Source of the DNA: Symbiodinium natans
Lineage: Eukaryota; Sar; Dinophyceae; Suessiales; Symbiodiniaceae
NCBI GenBank assembly: GCA_905221605.1
Contig: CAJNDS010000069.1
Span: forward strand, 492,001-556,000
Length of the DNA stretch: 64,000 bases
Direction: 5' to 3'
The position numbers were made by a program, and so were the translations under genes. Below, in pieces: positions 23,301-31,755 of this stretch; the first letter of the stretch is position 1, and every line of letters starts with the position of its first letter. The notes below the pieces were generated by a model that did no database searches, was not told where the DNA came from, and saw only the letters and a program-made list of their open reading frames with translations.

Positions 23301-26300
23301 TCCGAGCAATCAACCCATCTGCGCAGAACATATGCCCAACCCAAGATTACCGTCACCGTCGAACCTTGAACACCATGGAAGCTTCCATAAGCCCTTGTAA
23401 TGCTAGCCGAGAACAGCCCCACCCTCAGGGAGCACTGAGAAGAATGAGATCAGACGAAGCGCACAGCCACCAAACGTAGCATGCTGCTTTTGGGCACACC
23501 CAGACCTGATTCTGTCTGGACGGTTCGCCCTGTGCTTCTTCAACTTCTTCATAGTGCTGGGATGGTTTGCACACTATTTTGTTGGCCTCGCGCCAGATCA
23601 TCCTAGAATAACCCCCTTTTATCCTGAATGCTGCCAACACTCGTCTTCTGACGCAGTGAGGGAAGCTTGTTTGGTTTACGAAGGGCACATGAAAAACAAA
23701 CCTATAACCCTAACATCACTGAAAGCAAAGAAACCTGATATTCATCCTGCAGCGCGGAGTGTCACTGCGCAGCTTGCGCTGACGACACGTTACGCGACTA
23801 AGATCGGCTCCGACATGCCCCACCTGAAAGGGTTAGGGTTTAGGGTTTAGGGTCTTTTGACACGAAGACATTACAAGGATCGTGACTCATACATCTTGAC
23901 GCGCAACGGCAACGACGCAAAAACAATGCCAAGATGTGAGCTTCCGCAACTACAGACGCCGCACGATGCTCGCAAACGATTGCAAACGCTTGCACTTGCT
24001 GAAGCAACGATTTCCGATGAGCACCGCAACCCCCAAACCCCCAACACTCCAAACGAGAACCTTTTTGCGCCACGCGATCGATTATAAAGGTAGCAAGTGA
24101 ATCATGCAAGCTGCAAGCTTGGATCCGTTTTCTCAAGTGTCCACAAGAAAGCCATGACATGCCATGATGGGAAAGAGGTATCGTAGCCTGTCCGGTCATG
24201 GTGTCATCACAGCAAAACGCCTCTCTTCCTGGAACCTCCCCCCTCCCCCCTTCCTCCCCCTGTCTACAAAGGCCCTAATAACGTTTTCTCTACTTGGCCC
24301 CCAAAGTCACTTGTTAGTTAGGAGTATACATACTGAGGGAACTATATCTAAACGATTTCTGTATCTAAACGGTTTCAAAGGCTTCCCCCCAAGCCTCCAA
24401 ACTGAGGGTGCAAGTTTTAGGGCTTTGGGGGTATAGGTTTAAGGTTGGCATTTTAGAGCCCTCTAGGTTGGTATCTTTAGTCATACACCCTAAACCCTAA
24501 ACCCTTGAAGCGTCAAGAAGCCGGCAAGGCGAGAGCACAGCAGGTCGGAGGCGGGATTCGAGGGGGCCGAGACCTACGCAGGGCAAAGGCAGTCTAATCC
24601 AGCGAAAGCGAATACATAAAACCGTGGGTTTAGGGTTTAGGGTTTAGGGTTTAGGGTTTAGGGTTTAGCAAACAAAATCTGAGCAACTATGTGGTAGATT
24701 AGAGCGATGAGTGAAATCAGGAAAGAGTAGACAGGGCACTCTGAGTTCTAAGGCGAATTTCAAGGCCTTGGCCGAGTACAGATAAGGATTAGCGGCATGG
24801 AGGGCTGGAGGATGTGTCCAGCCGAGATATATGCCCTGAAAACCTGTCACTGTCACACCCATCCCTATCAAACTACTTACATGTCTCCTTCCTATAGGGG
24901 CCTTGTAATTAGAATAGGGTTTCGTTGTTAAATGTTATCATCGTACAATGATAAAGGGACCATGAGGGAATACTATTAGCAACTACTCCGACCGTAGAAT
25001 AAGCCCGATGGTAAAGTCCCACCAGGATCTTCGCGTGCTTCTGGCTCTGGAAGACCGTGTGGATTGTGTGGGTCCTGGCATAGGCGTGAACCAACTCAAA
25101 CCTTCAACGTCCACCCTGTAAAGACCCCACTAAACCCCAAAACCCCAAACCCCAGACCCCAAACCCTAAATCCTAAACCCTAAACCCTAAACCCTAAATC
25201 CTGAACCCGAAGTCTAAAACAATCAGGCGCACGGACCCTTAGGGAACCAGACAGCAAGCCCACCACCTCCCACGACATTTTCGGGGTTTAGGGCGTTATT
25301 AGGGTTTAGGGTTTAGGGTTCAGGGTTTAGGGCTTTATTAGGGTGTAGGGTTTAGGGTTTAGGGAGAGCACACGGGTATCTCTCCACTGGCAGTTGAACC
25401 CCTCTCCCCCCGTCACAACTCCTTTCAGTCATCTGGAAACCTGATGTAGTTGATTACAGCCGCATACCAACCAGTATCCCCTCCAAAAACACCTCAGTCG
25501 ACGATCAAGATATGTCTAGATATTCGAGGAACCAAACTACCTCCAGCTCAGCACGCAGGAACCTGACTTTTCGGGTTTAAGGTTTAGAGGGGTTATTTGC
25601 ATCTTTGGTCGAATCGGAACTTGAGGATTCAGCTTTGCAGGTTGGATCTCTGTATATGTCACAGAGCTTAGGGTATGTCGCTGCATGCTTTATTGGTTTG
25701 CTGCTGGGGTTGTAGACTCTCTAAGTCCTTATTCTGTTGTCCCCTCTCCGACTGCCTCGCCAAGGTGACCATGATATAGCATGATCAATTTTTGGAAGTG
25801 CCACATTGGTTAGCTTCTGGGGTGGGGGGTGATCGAAGTCAGATGTCCTTGTTACATGGAGCTGTATTGAACCGTTTAGGTCAGCTTCTGGGGTCTTGAG
25901 GTGATAGAAGCCCACAATATATACATATATATGCTCGCCCCCCACCCATGATCCACACATTTGGCCTCGGGAAGGGGGTTTTGGGAGGGGGGGGGCTCCA
26001 GACTCCAGATTTCCAGAAAAAATCTGGAGTACCCGGGCCCCGGACTCCAGACTCCAGATTTCCAGAAAAAATCTGGAGTACCCCAGACTCCGGACTCCAG
26101 ATTTCCGTACCCCCAGACTCCAGACTCCAGATTTCCAGAAAAAATCTGGAGTACCTCCAGACTCCAGACTCCAGATTTCCAAAAAAATCTGGAGTACCTG
26201 GACTCTGGACTCCAGATTCTGGAGTCTGTAATCTGGAGTCTGGGGCCGCGAGTACTCCAGATTTTTTCTGGAAATCTGGAGTCTGGAGTCCGGGGCCCGG

Positions 26301-28769
26301 GTACTCCAGATTTTTTCTGGAAATCTGGAGTCTGGAGTCCGGGGCCCGGGTACTCCAGATTTTTTCTGGAAATCTGGAGTCTGGAGTCCGGGGCCCGGGT
26401 ACTCCAGATTTTTTCTGGAAATCTGGAGTCTGGAGTCCGGGGCCCGGGTACTCCAGATTTTTTCTGGAAATCTGGAGTCTGGAGTCCGGGGCCCGGGTAC
26501 TCCAGATTTTTTCTGGAAATCTGGAGTCTGGAGTCCGGGGCCCGGGTACTCCAGATTTTTTCTGGCAATCTAGTGTTTAGGGTTTAGTGTGTAGGTTTCA
26601 GGGTTTAGTGTTTTGTGTTTAGGGTTGTGTTTTAAGTTTAGGTTTTAGGGTTTAGGGTCAAGCGGCTCGGCTAAAACCCAAATGAAACCCTAAACTCTGA
26701 AATCCAAACAGTAAGCATCTGAAACCCCGACGGGTTTTTGGCTTCAGGTTTAGATTTAGTAGGGCTCGAGGTTCTGGCCTTGGGGTTTACTTTTTAGGGT
26801 TTAGGGTCTAGTGTCTAATGTTTAGGGTTTAGTTTGAAATGTTTAAGGTTTAGTTGTTGGGTTAAGTGCTTAAGTGTTTAGGGTTTCGTGCTAAGTGTTT
26901 GGGGTTTGTGCTAAGGGCTTAGTGTTAAGTTTTTAGGGTTAGTGTTTAGGGTTTAGTGTTGAGGGTTTCGGGTTTGGGTTTTAGGTTAAGGGTTTTAAGG
27001 GTTTTTACAAATTTAAATGATCTGGGGAAGGCACCGGGGCTGCCCCAGACCATTGACAACTTAAAAAGTCCTTCTGTTTAGGCTTTAGGGTTTAGTGTGT
27101 AGGGTTTAGTGTGTAATGGCTAGGGTTTAGTTTGTAGGGTGTAGTGTTTAAGTGTTTAGGGTTTAGTGTTTAGTAAGGGTTTAGTGCTTAAGTGTTTAGG
27201 GTTTTGTGTTCAGTGTTTGGGTTTCGTGCTAAGGGCGTAGTGTTAAGCTTTTAGGGTTAGTGTTTACGCTGCTGCTTAGGGTTCAGTGCTAGGGTTTCGG
27301 CTTTTTTTGGGTTAAGGGTTTAGTGTGTAGGGTTTAGTGTGTAATGTTTAGGGTTTTGTTTTTAGGGGTGCTTAGGCGTTTAGGGTTTCCTGTTAAGTGT
27401 TTGGGGTTTGTGCTAAGGGCTTAGTATTAAGTTTTTAGGGTTAGTGTTTAGGGTCTGGTGCTGAGTGTTTAGGGTTTAGTAGTGCTTAAGTGTTTAGGGT
27501 TTCGTGTCAAGTGTTTGGGGTTTGTGGGCCTAGTGTTAAGTTTTTAGGGTTAGTGTTTAGGGTCTGGTGCTGAGTGTTTAGGGTTTAGTGTTAAGGGTTT
27601 CGGGTTTGGTTTTTTGGATTTAGGGTTTTAAGGATGTTTACTAGTGTTCAGGGTTTAGTGTGTAGGGTTTAGTGTGTAATGTTCAGGGTTTAGCTTTTAG
27701 GGTGTAGTGTTTGAGTGTTTAGGGTTTCGTGTTTAGGGTCTAGTGCTTAAGTGTTTAGGGTTTCATGTTAAGTGCTTGGGGTTTGTGCTAAGGGCTTAGT
27801 GTTAAGTCTTTGGGTTAGTGTTTAGGGTCTGGTGCTGAGTGTTTAGGGTTTAGAGCTAAGGGTTTCGGGGTTGGATTTTAGGGTTAAGGGGTTTGAGGGT
27901 TTTTGCAAGTTTACATGATCTGGGGAAGGCACCTGGGCTTCCCCAGACCCACCTAAACATTAAAAACCCTTGAAATCTCATAAAAATCTTTAAGCTTCTG
28001 TTTAAGCATTCTCAATATTATGAAGGTTTTAAGCCGTTTAAGCCTGTTAAAGACCTTAAATTGCTTACGTATTTAAGTGGCTGCCCTTTGCGGATTTTAG
28101 AGAGTGTTGAAGTTGCCAATGGTCTGGAGAAGCCCCGGTGCCTTCCCCAGACAATATAGGTGTTTTAAAATCCGTAAAACCCTGAAATTCTTACAGTTGT
28201 AATTAAATGGCTGTCCTTTTAAAGTTTAAAGATTTTAGGATGTTCATTTCTAAAATCCGTAAGTTCCTTAATTTTAAACGGCTGCCCGTTTTAGATTTTA
28301 AAGAATTTTAGACTTTTAAGGGATAAACGTTTCGAGGTTGTTAAGGGCTTTAAAGCCTCTTAAGATCCTTTAAATCTTGAAAATCTTGAAAGGCTTTAAA
28401 TACCTTAAAGCCCTTCAAATTTGAAAAGGGCTGCCCCTTTTAAGGATCTTTAAAATTGCAAATGGTCTGGGGAAGCCCCGGTGCCTTCCACAGATCATCT
28501 AAATTTTTACAAATCCCTAAAACCTAAAACCCTGAAAAGCCTTAAGCTTCTAAATGGCTTTCCTCCTAAAATTTTATAGAGCCGCAAAACACAAGTTTCA
28601 GAAGCAAAATGCACATAAAAACACTAGTGTTTTTATAGAGGATAATATAATAGAGCTTTTTGTATTCCAGTGCAGTTTTTACTGCATTTTTCCGGTGAAA
28701 AAACAGAAAATCAGACAAAGACGAAGACAGGAAAACCATAGGTGTGGATCATGGGGGGGGGGGCTGACC

Positions 28770-28800
<31 letters not shown>

Positions 28801-31179
28801 GTAAACAGCACCACGCTCCGACATAAACCGCCATAGCCATAGCTTCTGTAAGGCTCCAACAGAGACAGCGTCAACCAAGCCTGGGATCCTCATTCTGGCA
28901 TCTTCCCTAGTAGGCCTCATCCCTAAACCCTAAACCGTGAACCCCAAACCTCAACGTAAATCACAAACATGAAAGCCGAGTGTCAAGGTTGTCGTCTTGC
29001 CCGTCCCTGGCGGCCCCCACAGAAATAGTGGAGAACCTGCCACACCGTCTAAACCTTAATCCCTCAACCACATTCGAGCTTCGAGCTTTCGAGCTTCGGC
29101 TACCCCATAGGGGAAGTTCAGGGTAACGAGCTCGAGGTTTCTCCTTTTCGGGGTGGTGCAAAAGAGAAAACCGGCTTTCCAGGGCAAATCCAGAGAGCAT
29201 ATAAACAAAACAGGGGTGGCATGATAGCATGGCCAAGGCCCTAAAGAAACTTCTGTGTGGCTTGAAGGGTGTACATTTGCTTCTTGCTTCGAGCTTTACA
29301 ACCTATAGATCCTACACCCTAAATCGCAACATCCCAAAGCTCCACCCCACGCCTGACTAAATGGACTAGATGACTAGATGAATCAAAACACGAAAATGGG
29401 GCGTCTGGTGCAGCTTTCAATTCCTGCTCGCGTGATGTCCTGCTAGAGCACCTATCCCTTGGGGTCCATGTACCTAAACAGGGAATATGGAGGGACTGTC
29501 GGCCCCAAGTCTATAACAATAAGGTACATGGCCTATGAACCCTTAAGCTCTTCCCGCCAAGGACTGCGTAGGGCAGCCCGCACTCCAAACCCTAAACAGA
29601 AATCCCAAAGCCCGAGCATCCAGGCGCGAATGAACTCCCGCCCTGAAACTTAAACGGTTTAGGGTTTAGGGTTTAATTAGGGTTTAGGGTTTAGGGTTAC
29701 AAAGCCCCAACCCCGTGCCTGACCCCGCTCCCGCCGTCACGGCCGCGAAGAACTCCGTCTGCTTCGGGTTGAGTTGCGGGTGGGCGCGAGGCACTGGCCT
29801 GACGCTTTTTTTGGGGGACCCTCAGAATGCCCGCCATCTTGATCTTTGACTCCGGGGGAATTGCGGGGTAGAGCTAGATGCGACTACCACAACCTCACAA
29901 GTTCGAATGGTCCTGCATCATCGTCGTCATCAGGGTCGAGACTACGCGCATGTACAGCTATCGGGTCCAGGTTTCTGTATATTCGTCTCACAGGGCAGCC
30001 CAAGCTCACGACCCCAACGGGTTTAATACCTACAGGCCTGACGATGTGCGTCGTGGCGTCCACAGGAAAGTGAAGATCATCCACAGCCCTGTGCATGCTC
30101 CGCAAAGGTGTCCTCAAAAAAGGTGAGCAAACTTCGACAGATCGCAGCACATGTTTCGAACTCGCTGTAGCGCATGCACGTGTAGCAGATACCGTGTATA
30201 CCCGGAATACTTCAAACAATCAGACACAAAAAGGACCCTCTGTAAAAGAACCCCCCCCCCCCGCCATGGCCTAAATCATAAACCAGGCATGACGGTCGTC
30301 AAACCCCACTCAGAGTTTAGGGCTTACAGGTGGAGTTATATCTTGGGCCTTCAGTGTCGAACAAGTGCTTTAACCTAAGTTAGTCTGTAGTGCAGTAAGG
30401 TTCGAGCAGTCTCTAGGAGGATTGCAGGACACCAAAACATCCCAAACTTAAATGACAGACTTGTCATCGGGTGAAGACTTCTCAAGTCGATCGCCCCCTT
30501 TAAAAAAACACAAGTCCTGCTACTCCCTGACCGAAGTAGTATGAATGCCTACCTGATCAAATGCTCTGGCAGACAAGCTGGCTGGTCCTGTTGAAGCTGA
30601 AATGGATTTTGAATGGCGGCTTGTTAGCAAACCTCTCGTGAAAGGAGACCTGGATTTGGTCCAGGCGAAGCTCGTGCACATACCCGCGGAACTTCCCCTG
30701 CCTCAGATAGCGAAAGGAAAGAACTGCTAGAGAAACAGGCGGCACCTAGCATTTCAGAAAAGGCCACACAACCTGAACCCTGCGGCCGTCACTCTGAAAC
30801 CACACACCTTGCTGGCTGTTTTGGGCTTAGGGTTCCTCATTCGGACTCGATATACCTATTCCTTAGCTCCCGACTAAGAAATATCAAGGTAGCGGAACGC
30901 TTATTCGTGGTATCCCTGATACCGTATACCCCAAACAGAGTATAACCCCTGTGTAAGGACCCCAAAATGTGCAATTGCCTTAGTTTGGGGAAACCCCTCA
31001 AATCAGAACATGAGGCTTTGGGGTGCTGGGATTTAGGCTCTAGGTCCTCTACACGCACTATGCTGAAGCTTCTGGCTTTAAGTTCGGGGGGGGTGTAGGC
31101 AAGCTGCTGGCAGGTCAGCAAGACGGTGTCTCCGCGCAGTATGCTCGGCCTCTTCTCAGCCAGGCCAGGCACCCAGATC
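17225..31179 (-). CDS. SDE3/MOV10-like SF1 RNA helicase gene (multi-exon)
   Basis: This is the span of an intron-rich gene for an Upf1-like superfamily 1 RNA helicase of the SDE3/MOV10 type. About 21 exons can be read on the minus strand, each listed separately. In order they give a PGLAEKRPSILRGD block, a GYVHEL barrel segment, FNRTPLRSMHRAV, the LNPKQ segment, Walker A GPPGTGKTTTL, motif Ia APSNPASDLL, motif Ib VVCTCTTAS, motif II VDEAAQ, motif III GDFKQLGPV, YRAHPSIL, SPYHKQC, motif V FQGQEKKV and motif VI NVAISRAKSLL. Neighbouring exons agree in phase wherever both edges are defined. Donors are GT, GC or GA; acceptors are AG, almost always followed by G. Family members act in RNA silencing and mRNP remodelling, so an RNA-unwinding role is inferred. 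The extreme N and C termini, and the stretch between motifs I and Ia, remain uncertain. The motif order argues against chance. Confidence 0.85.
17545..17715. repeat. GGTGGTAGT-type trinucleotide repeat
   Basis: Imperfect GGT/GTA/GTG units over 170 bp keep reading frames open on both strands (Thr/His/Tyr-rich on the minus strand). It is not taken as coding. Confidence 0.8.
18044..18083. repeat. TTTAGGG array in a helicase intron
   Basis: Five units lie between the motif V and motif VI exons, about 20 bp from the motif V donor. Confidence 0.85.
18103..18178 (-). CDS. helicase exon: motif V (FQGQE)
   Basis: After TCTGAG|G the exon encodes LFQGQEKKVIIISTVRSRQ, a near-perfect motif V. It ends at TCC|GTAAAC in phase 0. 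This exon is among the strongest evidence for the family. Confidence 0.88.
18370..18416 (-). CDS. helicase exon: VGTTE (5' half of motif V)
   Basis: The exon reads HFSAGEGLDIQVGTT and ends at ACTGA|GCCACT, a GC donor. The overhang GA plus the next G gives the Glu of VGTTELFQGQE, the entry to motif V. Its antisense frame is also open and could be mistaken for a plus-strand gene. Confidence 0.75.
18714..18805 (-). mobile_element. introner-like element, family 3
   Basis: On the minus strand it begins GTAATATAGGGTTCGG and contains the family-3 core and the GGAATA/TATTCC hairpin. It lies in the helicase intron between the VGTTE and FVEMAEA exons. Confidence 0.55.
19549..19570 (-). CDS. helicase micro-exon (tentative)
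   Basis: A 22-nt segment (FVEMAEA) between GCAAG|G and a GTTAAC donor would keep the frame between the SPYHKQC and VGTTE exons. It implies an intron of only 40 nt upstream, so this exon is tentative. Confidence 0.35.
19611..19713 (-). CDS. helicase exon: DIGIISPY block
   Basis: After TTGCAG|G the exon reads SIVKQYLMKLMEHGVKQED and then IGIISPYHKQCTRLR. This matches the GVxxxDIGVITPYxxQVxxIR region of the second RecA-like domain. The donor is GCG|GTACAT. Confidence 0.85.
19784..19834 (-). CDS. helicase exon: NSPSW block
   Basis: The exon begins right after the terminal CCCAAG of the inserted element. Joined to the previous exon it reads NGQESRQRNSPSWENVQEG, matching the family block xGxExREGNSPSWFN. 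The donor is GAAG|GCAGGC. Confidence 0.82.
19835..19942 (-). mobile_element. introner-like element, family 1, inside the helicase gene
   Basis: This 108-bp element has 14-bp terminal inverted repeats (CTTGGGAGCCCAGT and ACTGGGCTACCAAG, one mismatch). It is flanked by an exact 4-bp duplication TGGC at 19831-19834 and 19943-19946. The helicase intron is exactly the element plus one duplication copy (112 nt). Its GC donor comes from the duplication and its AG acceptor from the terminal repeat. Removing it restores the NSPSW block. No transposase is encoded, so it would be non-autonomous. Confidence 0.85.
19947..20028 (-). CDS. helicase exon: PLIFHHCNG block
   Basis: The exon contains WPECPVSGKSRHPLIFHHCN, matching the LPxxxFPIIFHGVxG block of MOV10. 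It ends at AATG|GCCACTTGG. That GC donor lies in a 4-bp duplication created by the element at 19835-19942. Confidence 0.8.
20255..20392 (-). CDS. helicase exon: YRAHPSIL block
   Basis: The exon starts GAACGC after CGCAG and reads DTYRAHPSILCLYNKLVYAN, matching the NYRSHPxIL block of Upf1-like helicases. I place the end at CAG|GCTCCT (GC donor), which keeps phase 0. A GT at 20238-20239 is an alternative donor. Confidence 0.8.
20495..20606 (-). CDS. helicase exon: motif III
   Basis: The 112-nt exon follows GGCAG|G. It encodes MVCLAGDFKQLGPVIRSPVA, the GDxxQLGPV motif III that couples ATP hydrolysis to unwinding. It ends at ATG|GTGCCT in phase 0 and joins the next exon as SLMERLV. Confidence 0.88.
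20889..20948. repeat. CCCTAAA array in the intron between motifs II and III
   Basis: Eight units lie inside the 387-nt intron (20607-20993) of the helicase gene, whose edges are fixed by phase. Confidence 0.9.
20994..21087 (-). CDS. helicase exon: motif II (DEAA box)
   Basis: After CTGTAG|G the exon encodes GWFTHIFVDEAAQSVEAEAL, the Walker B/DEAA-box of SF1 helicases. It ends at CTGCAG|GAGCAT, a GA donor. The following 387-nt intron contains CCCTAAA arrays. Confidence 0.85.
21567..21639 (-). CDS. helicase exon: motif Ib (VVCTC)
   Basis: The 73-nt exon follows GACAG|G and reads ELQGFQIVVCTCTTASYIRS. This is the FxxVVCTCxTAS block that comes before motif II in the family. The donor is AAG|GTGGGC. 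The one-base overhang joins the motif II exon in frame. Confidence 0.8.
21799..21828 (-). CDS. helicase exon: FVIPSVE micro-exon
   Basis: About 30 nt (AGYFVIPSVE) lie between AAG|G and GAG|GAGACC, a GA donor. Joined to the next exon it gives IPSVEELQGFQIVVCTC, the usual approach to motif Ib. The 5' edge could extend further upstream. Confidence 0.6.
21919..22004 (-). CDS. helicase exon upstream of motif Ib
   Basis: The exon begins after TTACAG|G and ends at TTG|GCAAAC (GC donor). It reads LNEPLNELQFIGTHCSILRV and then DCSDS. It sits where SDE3/MOV10 proteins have their RlN..R...v...i..yC segment. Confidence 0.55.
22156..22227 (-). CDS. helicase exon between motifs Ia and Ib
   Basis: A 72-nt exon starts after CGACAG|G and ends at CTGG|GAATAC (GA donor). 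It contains KPLNHKHEFARKIHKLALG. The one-base overhang completes a glycine codon with the next exon. No helicase motif is expected here, so support rests on phase and splice sites. Confidence 0.5.
22510..22735 (-). CDS. coding island inside the helicase gene
   Basis: Two minus-strand frames are open. One reads ADGSIFNTFCQDFQARTFEP and the other SNSKAYNGLKLLKSQKETRM. It lies between the motif Ia exon and the FARKIHKLALG exon, so it may hold a missing helicase exon. Confidence 0.3.
23165..23290 (-). CDS. coding island inside the helicase gene
   Basis: The minus strand reads HGWKVATVDEPFFLNLETPR, strongly coding-like, and then meets a stop in TAAG|TAACAG. The role in the helicase gene is unknown. 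Confidence 0.33.
23860..24087 (-). CDS. coding island, strand uncertain
   Basis: Both strands are open here: minus VQAFAIVCEHRAASVVAEAH, plus ARKRLQTLALAEATISDEHR. Strand cannot be decided by eye. Confidence 0.22.
24503..24573 (-). CDS. helicase exon: motif Ia
   Basis: The exon follows GCGTAG|G and reads VSAPSNPASDLLCSRLAGF. This matches motif Ia of MOV10-like helicases (CAPSNxxADLLxxRL), which contacts RNA. It ends at a GTTTAG donor directly inside telomere-like repeats. Confidence 0.65.
24625..24668. repeat. TTTAGGG array
   Basis: Six perfect units lie in the helicase gene between coding islands. Confidence 0.85.
24743..24835 (-). CDS. exon candidate inside the helicase gene
   Basis: After TTTTCAG|G the minus strand reads GIYLGWTHPPALHAANPYLY. 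It lies between motif I and motif Ia exons, but the sequence is not a recognised helicase segment. Confidence 0.38.
24902..25004 (-). mobile_element. introner-like element, family 3
   Basis: The core GGGACCATGAGGGAATACT is present, and on the minus strand the element ends CTAATTACAAG followed by G. The 5' end is diverged. It lies in the large intron between helicase motifs I and Ia. Confidence 0.5.
25428..25713. CDS. coding islands, strand uncertain
   Basis: Plus strand reads VIWKPDVVDYSRIPTS and VESELEDSALQVGSLYMSQS; minus strand reads VRFLRAELEVVWFLEYLDIS and KHAATYPKLCDIYRDPTCKA. Enclosure in the helicase gene favours minus. Confidence 0.25.
25996..26570. repeat. 49-bp satellite, two arms in inverted orientation
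   Basis: The unit period is 49 bp (for example 26302, 26351, 26400, 26449). Units to the left of about 26216 run in reverse-complement orientation to those on the right. Each unit also contains its own hairpin (CTCCAGATTT...AAATCTGGAG). Because 49 is not a multiple of 3 and no stop occurs, all reading frames stay open, which makes long false ORFs on both strands. Confidence 0.9.
27020..27051. repeat. hairpin unit 1 (GGGGAAGGCACC type)
   Basis: TCTGGGGAAGGCACCGGGGC then TGCCCCAGAC is a near-palindrome. It is the reverse-complement type of units 3 and 4. Confidence 0.6.
27918..27950. repeat. hairpin unit 2
   Basis: TCTGGGGAAGGCACCTGGGC then TTCCCCAGAC. The orientation is as in unit 1. Confidence 0.6.
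28120..28153. repeat. hairpin unit 3
   Basis: GGTCTGGAGAAGCCCCGGTG then CCTTCCCCAGAC. The orientation is opposite to units 1 and 2. Confidence 0.6.
28463..28497. repeat. hairpin unit 4
   Basis: GGTCTGGGGAAGCCCCGGTG then CCTTCCACAGATC. Its flanks (AAATTGCAAATGG, CATCTAAATTTTTAC) mirror those of unit 1, so units 1 and 4 end a larger inverted repeat. Confidence 0.6.
28773..28797. repeat. AT dinucleotide microsatellite
   Basis: TA repeats follow a G run at 28755-28764. Confidence 0.9.
28845..28906 (-). CDS. exon candidate inside the helicase gene
   Basis: After ACTAG|G the minus strand reads EDARMRIPGLVDAVSVGALQ. It follows the Walker A exon and could be the missing segment between motifs I and Ia. 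Confidence 0.35.
28966..29036 (-). CDS. helicase exon: motif I (Walker A)
   Basis: The exon starts after GGCAG|G and encodes SPLFLWGPPGTGKTTTL, a textbook SF1 Walker A that binds the ATP phosphates. The donor position downstream is not certain. The next recognised exon lies about 4.4 kb away and an intermediate exon may exist. Confidence 0.8.
29455..29545. mobile_element. MITE-like element, family 5, diverged
   Basis: CCTTGGGGTCCATGTACCTA and AAGGTACATGGCCTATGAAC are an inverted pair with the family-5 core ACATGG/GTACC. Confidence 0.4.
29725..29798 (-). CDS. helicase exon: LNPKQ segment before Walker A
   Basis: After CGTCAG|G the exon reads PRAHPQLNPKQTEFFAAVTA, the conserved segment that comes directly before motif I in Upf1-like helicases. 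The last base is ambiguous by one G. Joined to the next exon it gives GAGSPLFLWGPPGTGKT. Confidence 0.75.
29894..30112 (-). CDS. helicase exon: PLRSMHRAV plus acidic linker
   Basis: A 219-nt exon begins after TTGAG|G and ends at GAG|GTTGTG. It starts TPLRSMHRAVDDLHFPVDAT, completing the FNRxPLRxxHRAV signature, and ends in a DPDDDDD acidic stretch. Phase 2 at both edges fits its neighbours. Confidence 0.7.
30588..30697 (-). CDS. helicase exon: GYVHEL barrel segment
   Basis: The exon reads GKFRGYVHELRLDQIQVSFH and ends in FSFN. This matches the yeGfVHxVxxxxVxLxF segment of MOV10/SDE3 that precedes the ATPase core. The acceptor is AG|G and the donor is CAG|GACCAG, a non-canonical GA donor. The 2-nt overhang joins the next exon as FNRTPLRSMHRAV. 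Confidence 0.75.
30773..30811 (-). CDS. helicase exon: 13-residue linker
   Basis: This 39-nt exon (QGVWFQSDGRRVQ) lies between an AG acceptor and CAG|GTTGTG. It is in phase 0 at both ends and joins the two flanking helicase exons in frame. It has little family information of its own. Confidence 0.55.
31101..31179 (-). CDS. helicase exon: PGLAEKRPSILRGD block
   Basis: The exon starts after CTAAG|G and ends before a GC donor (GCCTAC). It reads VPGLAEKRPSILRGDTVLL, a block shared by SDE3 and MOV10 proteins just upstream of the helicase core. It ends in phase 0, matching the next exon. Confidence 0.75.
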
Positions 31180-31200
31180 CTTAGAGGCTCACGTTTTCTG

Positions 31201-31260
31201 AGGGTTTAGGGTTTAGGGTTTAGTGTTTAGGGTTTAGGGTTTAGGGTTTAGGGTTTAGGG
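31201..31260. repeat. TTTAGGG array
   Basis: About eight units, one TTTAGTG variant, lie 20 bp upstream of the PGLAEKRPS exon acceptor. Confidence 0.85.
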
Positions 31261-31755
31261 GTCAGGGCTGAAACCCAAAACCCAGGCTGGCAACTTCTAT
31301 CCTTCTCTCCTGGTCCAGTAGGGTCAAAGGAACATCCAGTACTCATCCTCAGGCCCAGCACGACTAACTAAGAAAAGTTCTACCATGTAGACCCCACATT
31401 GGTGTAACCCTAAACCCTCAACCCTAAACCCTACAAACCCCCAAACAGCACTTCGAGGAGCCAAAAACGACGACAGTCTTGCACTTCACGCGGAGCGTCA
31501 TTTGCAGCACGGCGACATGCAATTACGCCGAGAACGGATGCACTAATAACCCGGGTTTGGGGTTATAAAGGGTTTCGGGTTTAATTAGGGTTTTGGAGGG
31601 CCATCCAACAGCCCAAAATTGCAGGAAAGTGTGTCCCTGCAATTTTCGCGATACGGAGGGACGCAGGCCTGAAAATGTGCACGGGACCGATAAGAAGCAT
31701 GAAACCCATGGCAGAGCGCGATTTGGCACCTGCTGAGATGGGCAGACCCTTCTAC

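Larger units (their letters stand above)
26575..28550. repeat. decayed TTTAGTGTTTAGGG repeats and AT-rich DNA in a helicase intron
   Basis: Roughly 26.6-27.9 kb is a run of variants of TTTAGGG and TTTAGTG without clean periodicity. 27.95-28.55 kb is AT-rich with CTTTTAAAG-like motifs. No coding island was seen. Four GC-rich hairpins lie inside and are listed separately. Confidence 0.7.

Noticed and set aside
25876-26587. Three open frames of about 210-230 codons with Trp/Ser-rich repeats on both strands
   Set aside because: They are produced by the 49-bp satellite, whose period rotates frames without stops. The same peptide appears in all three frames and on both strands.
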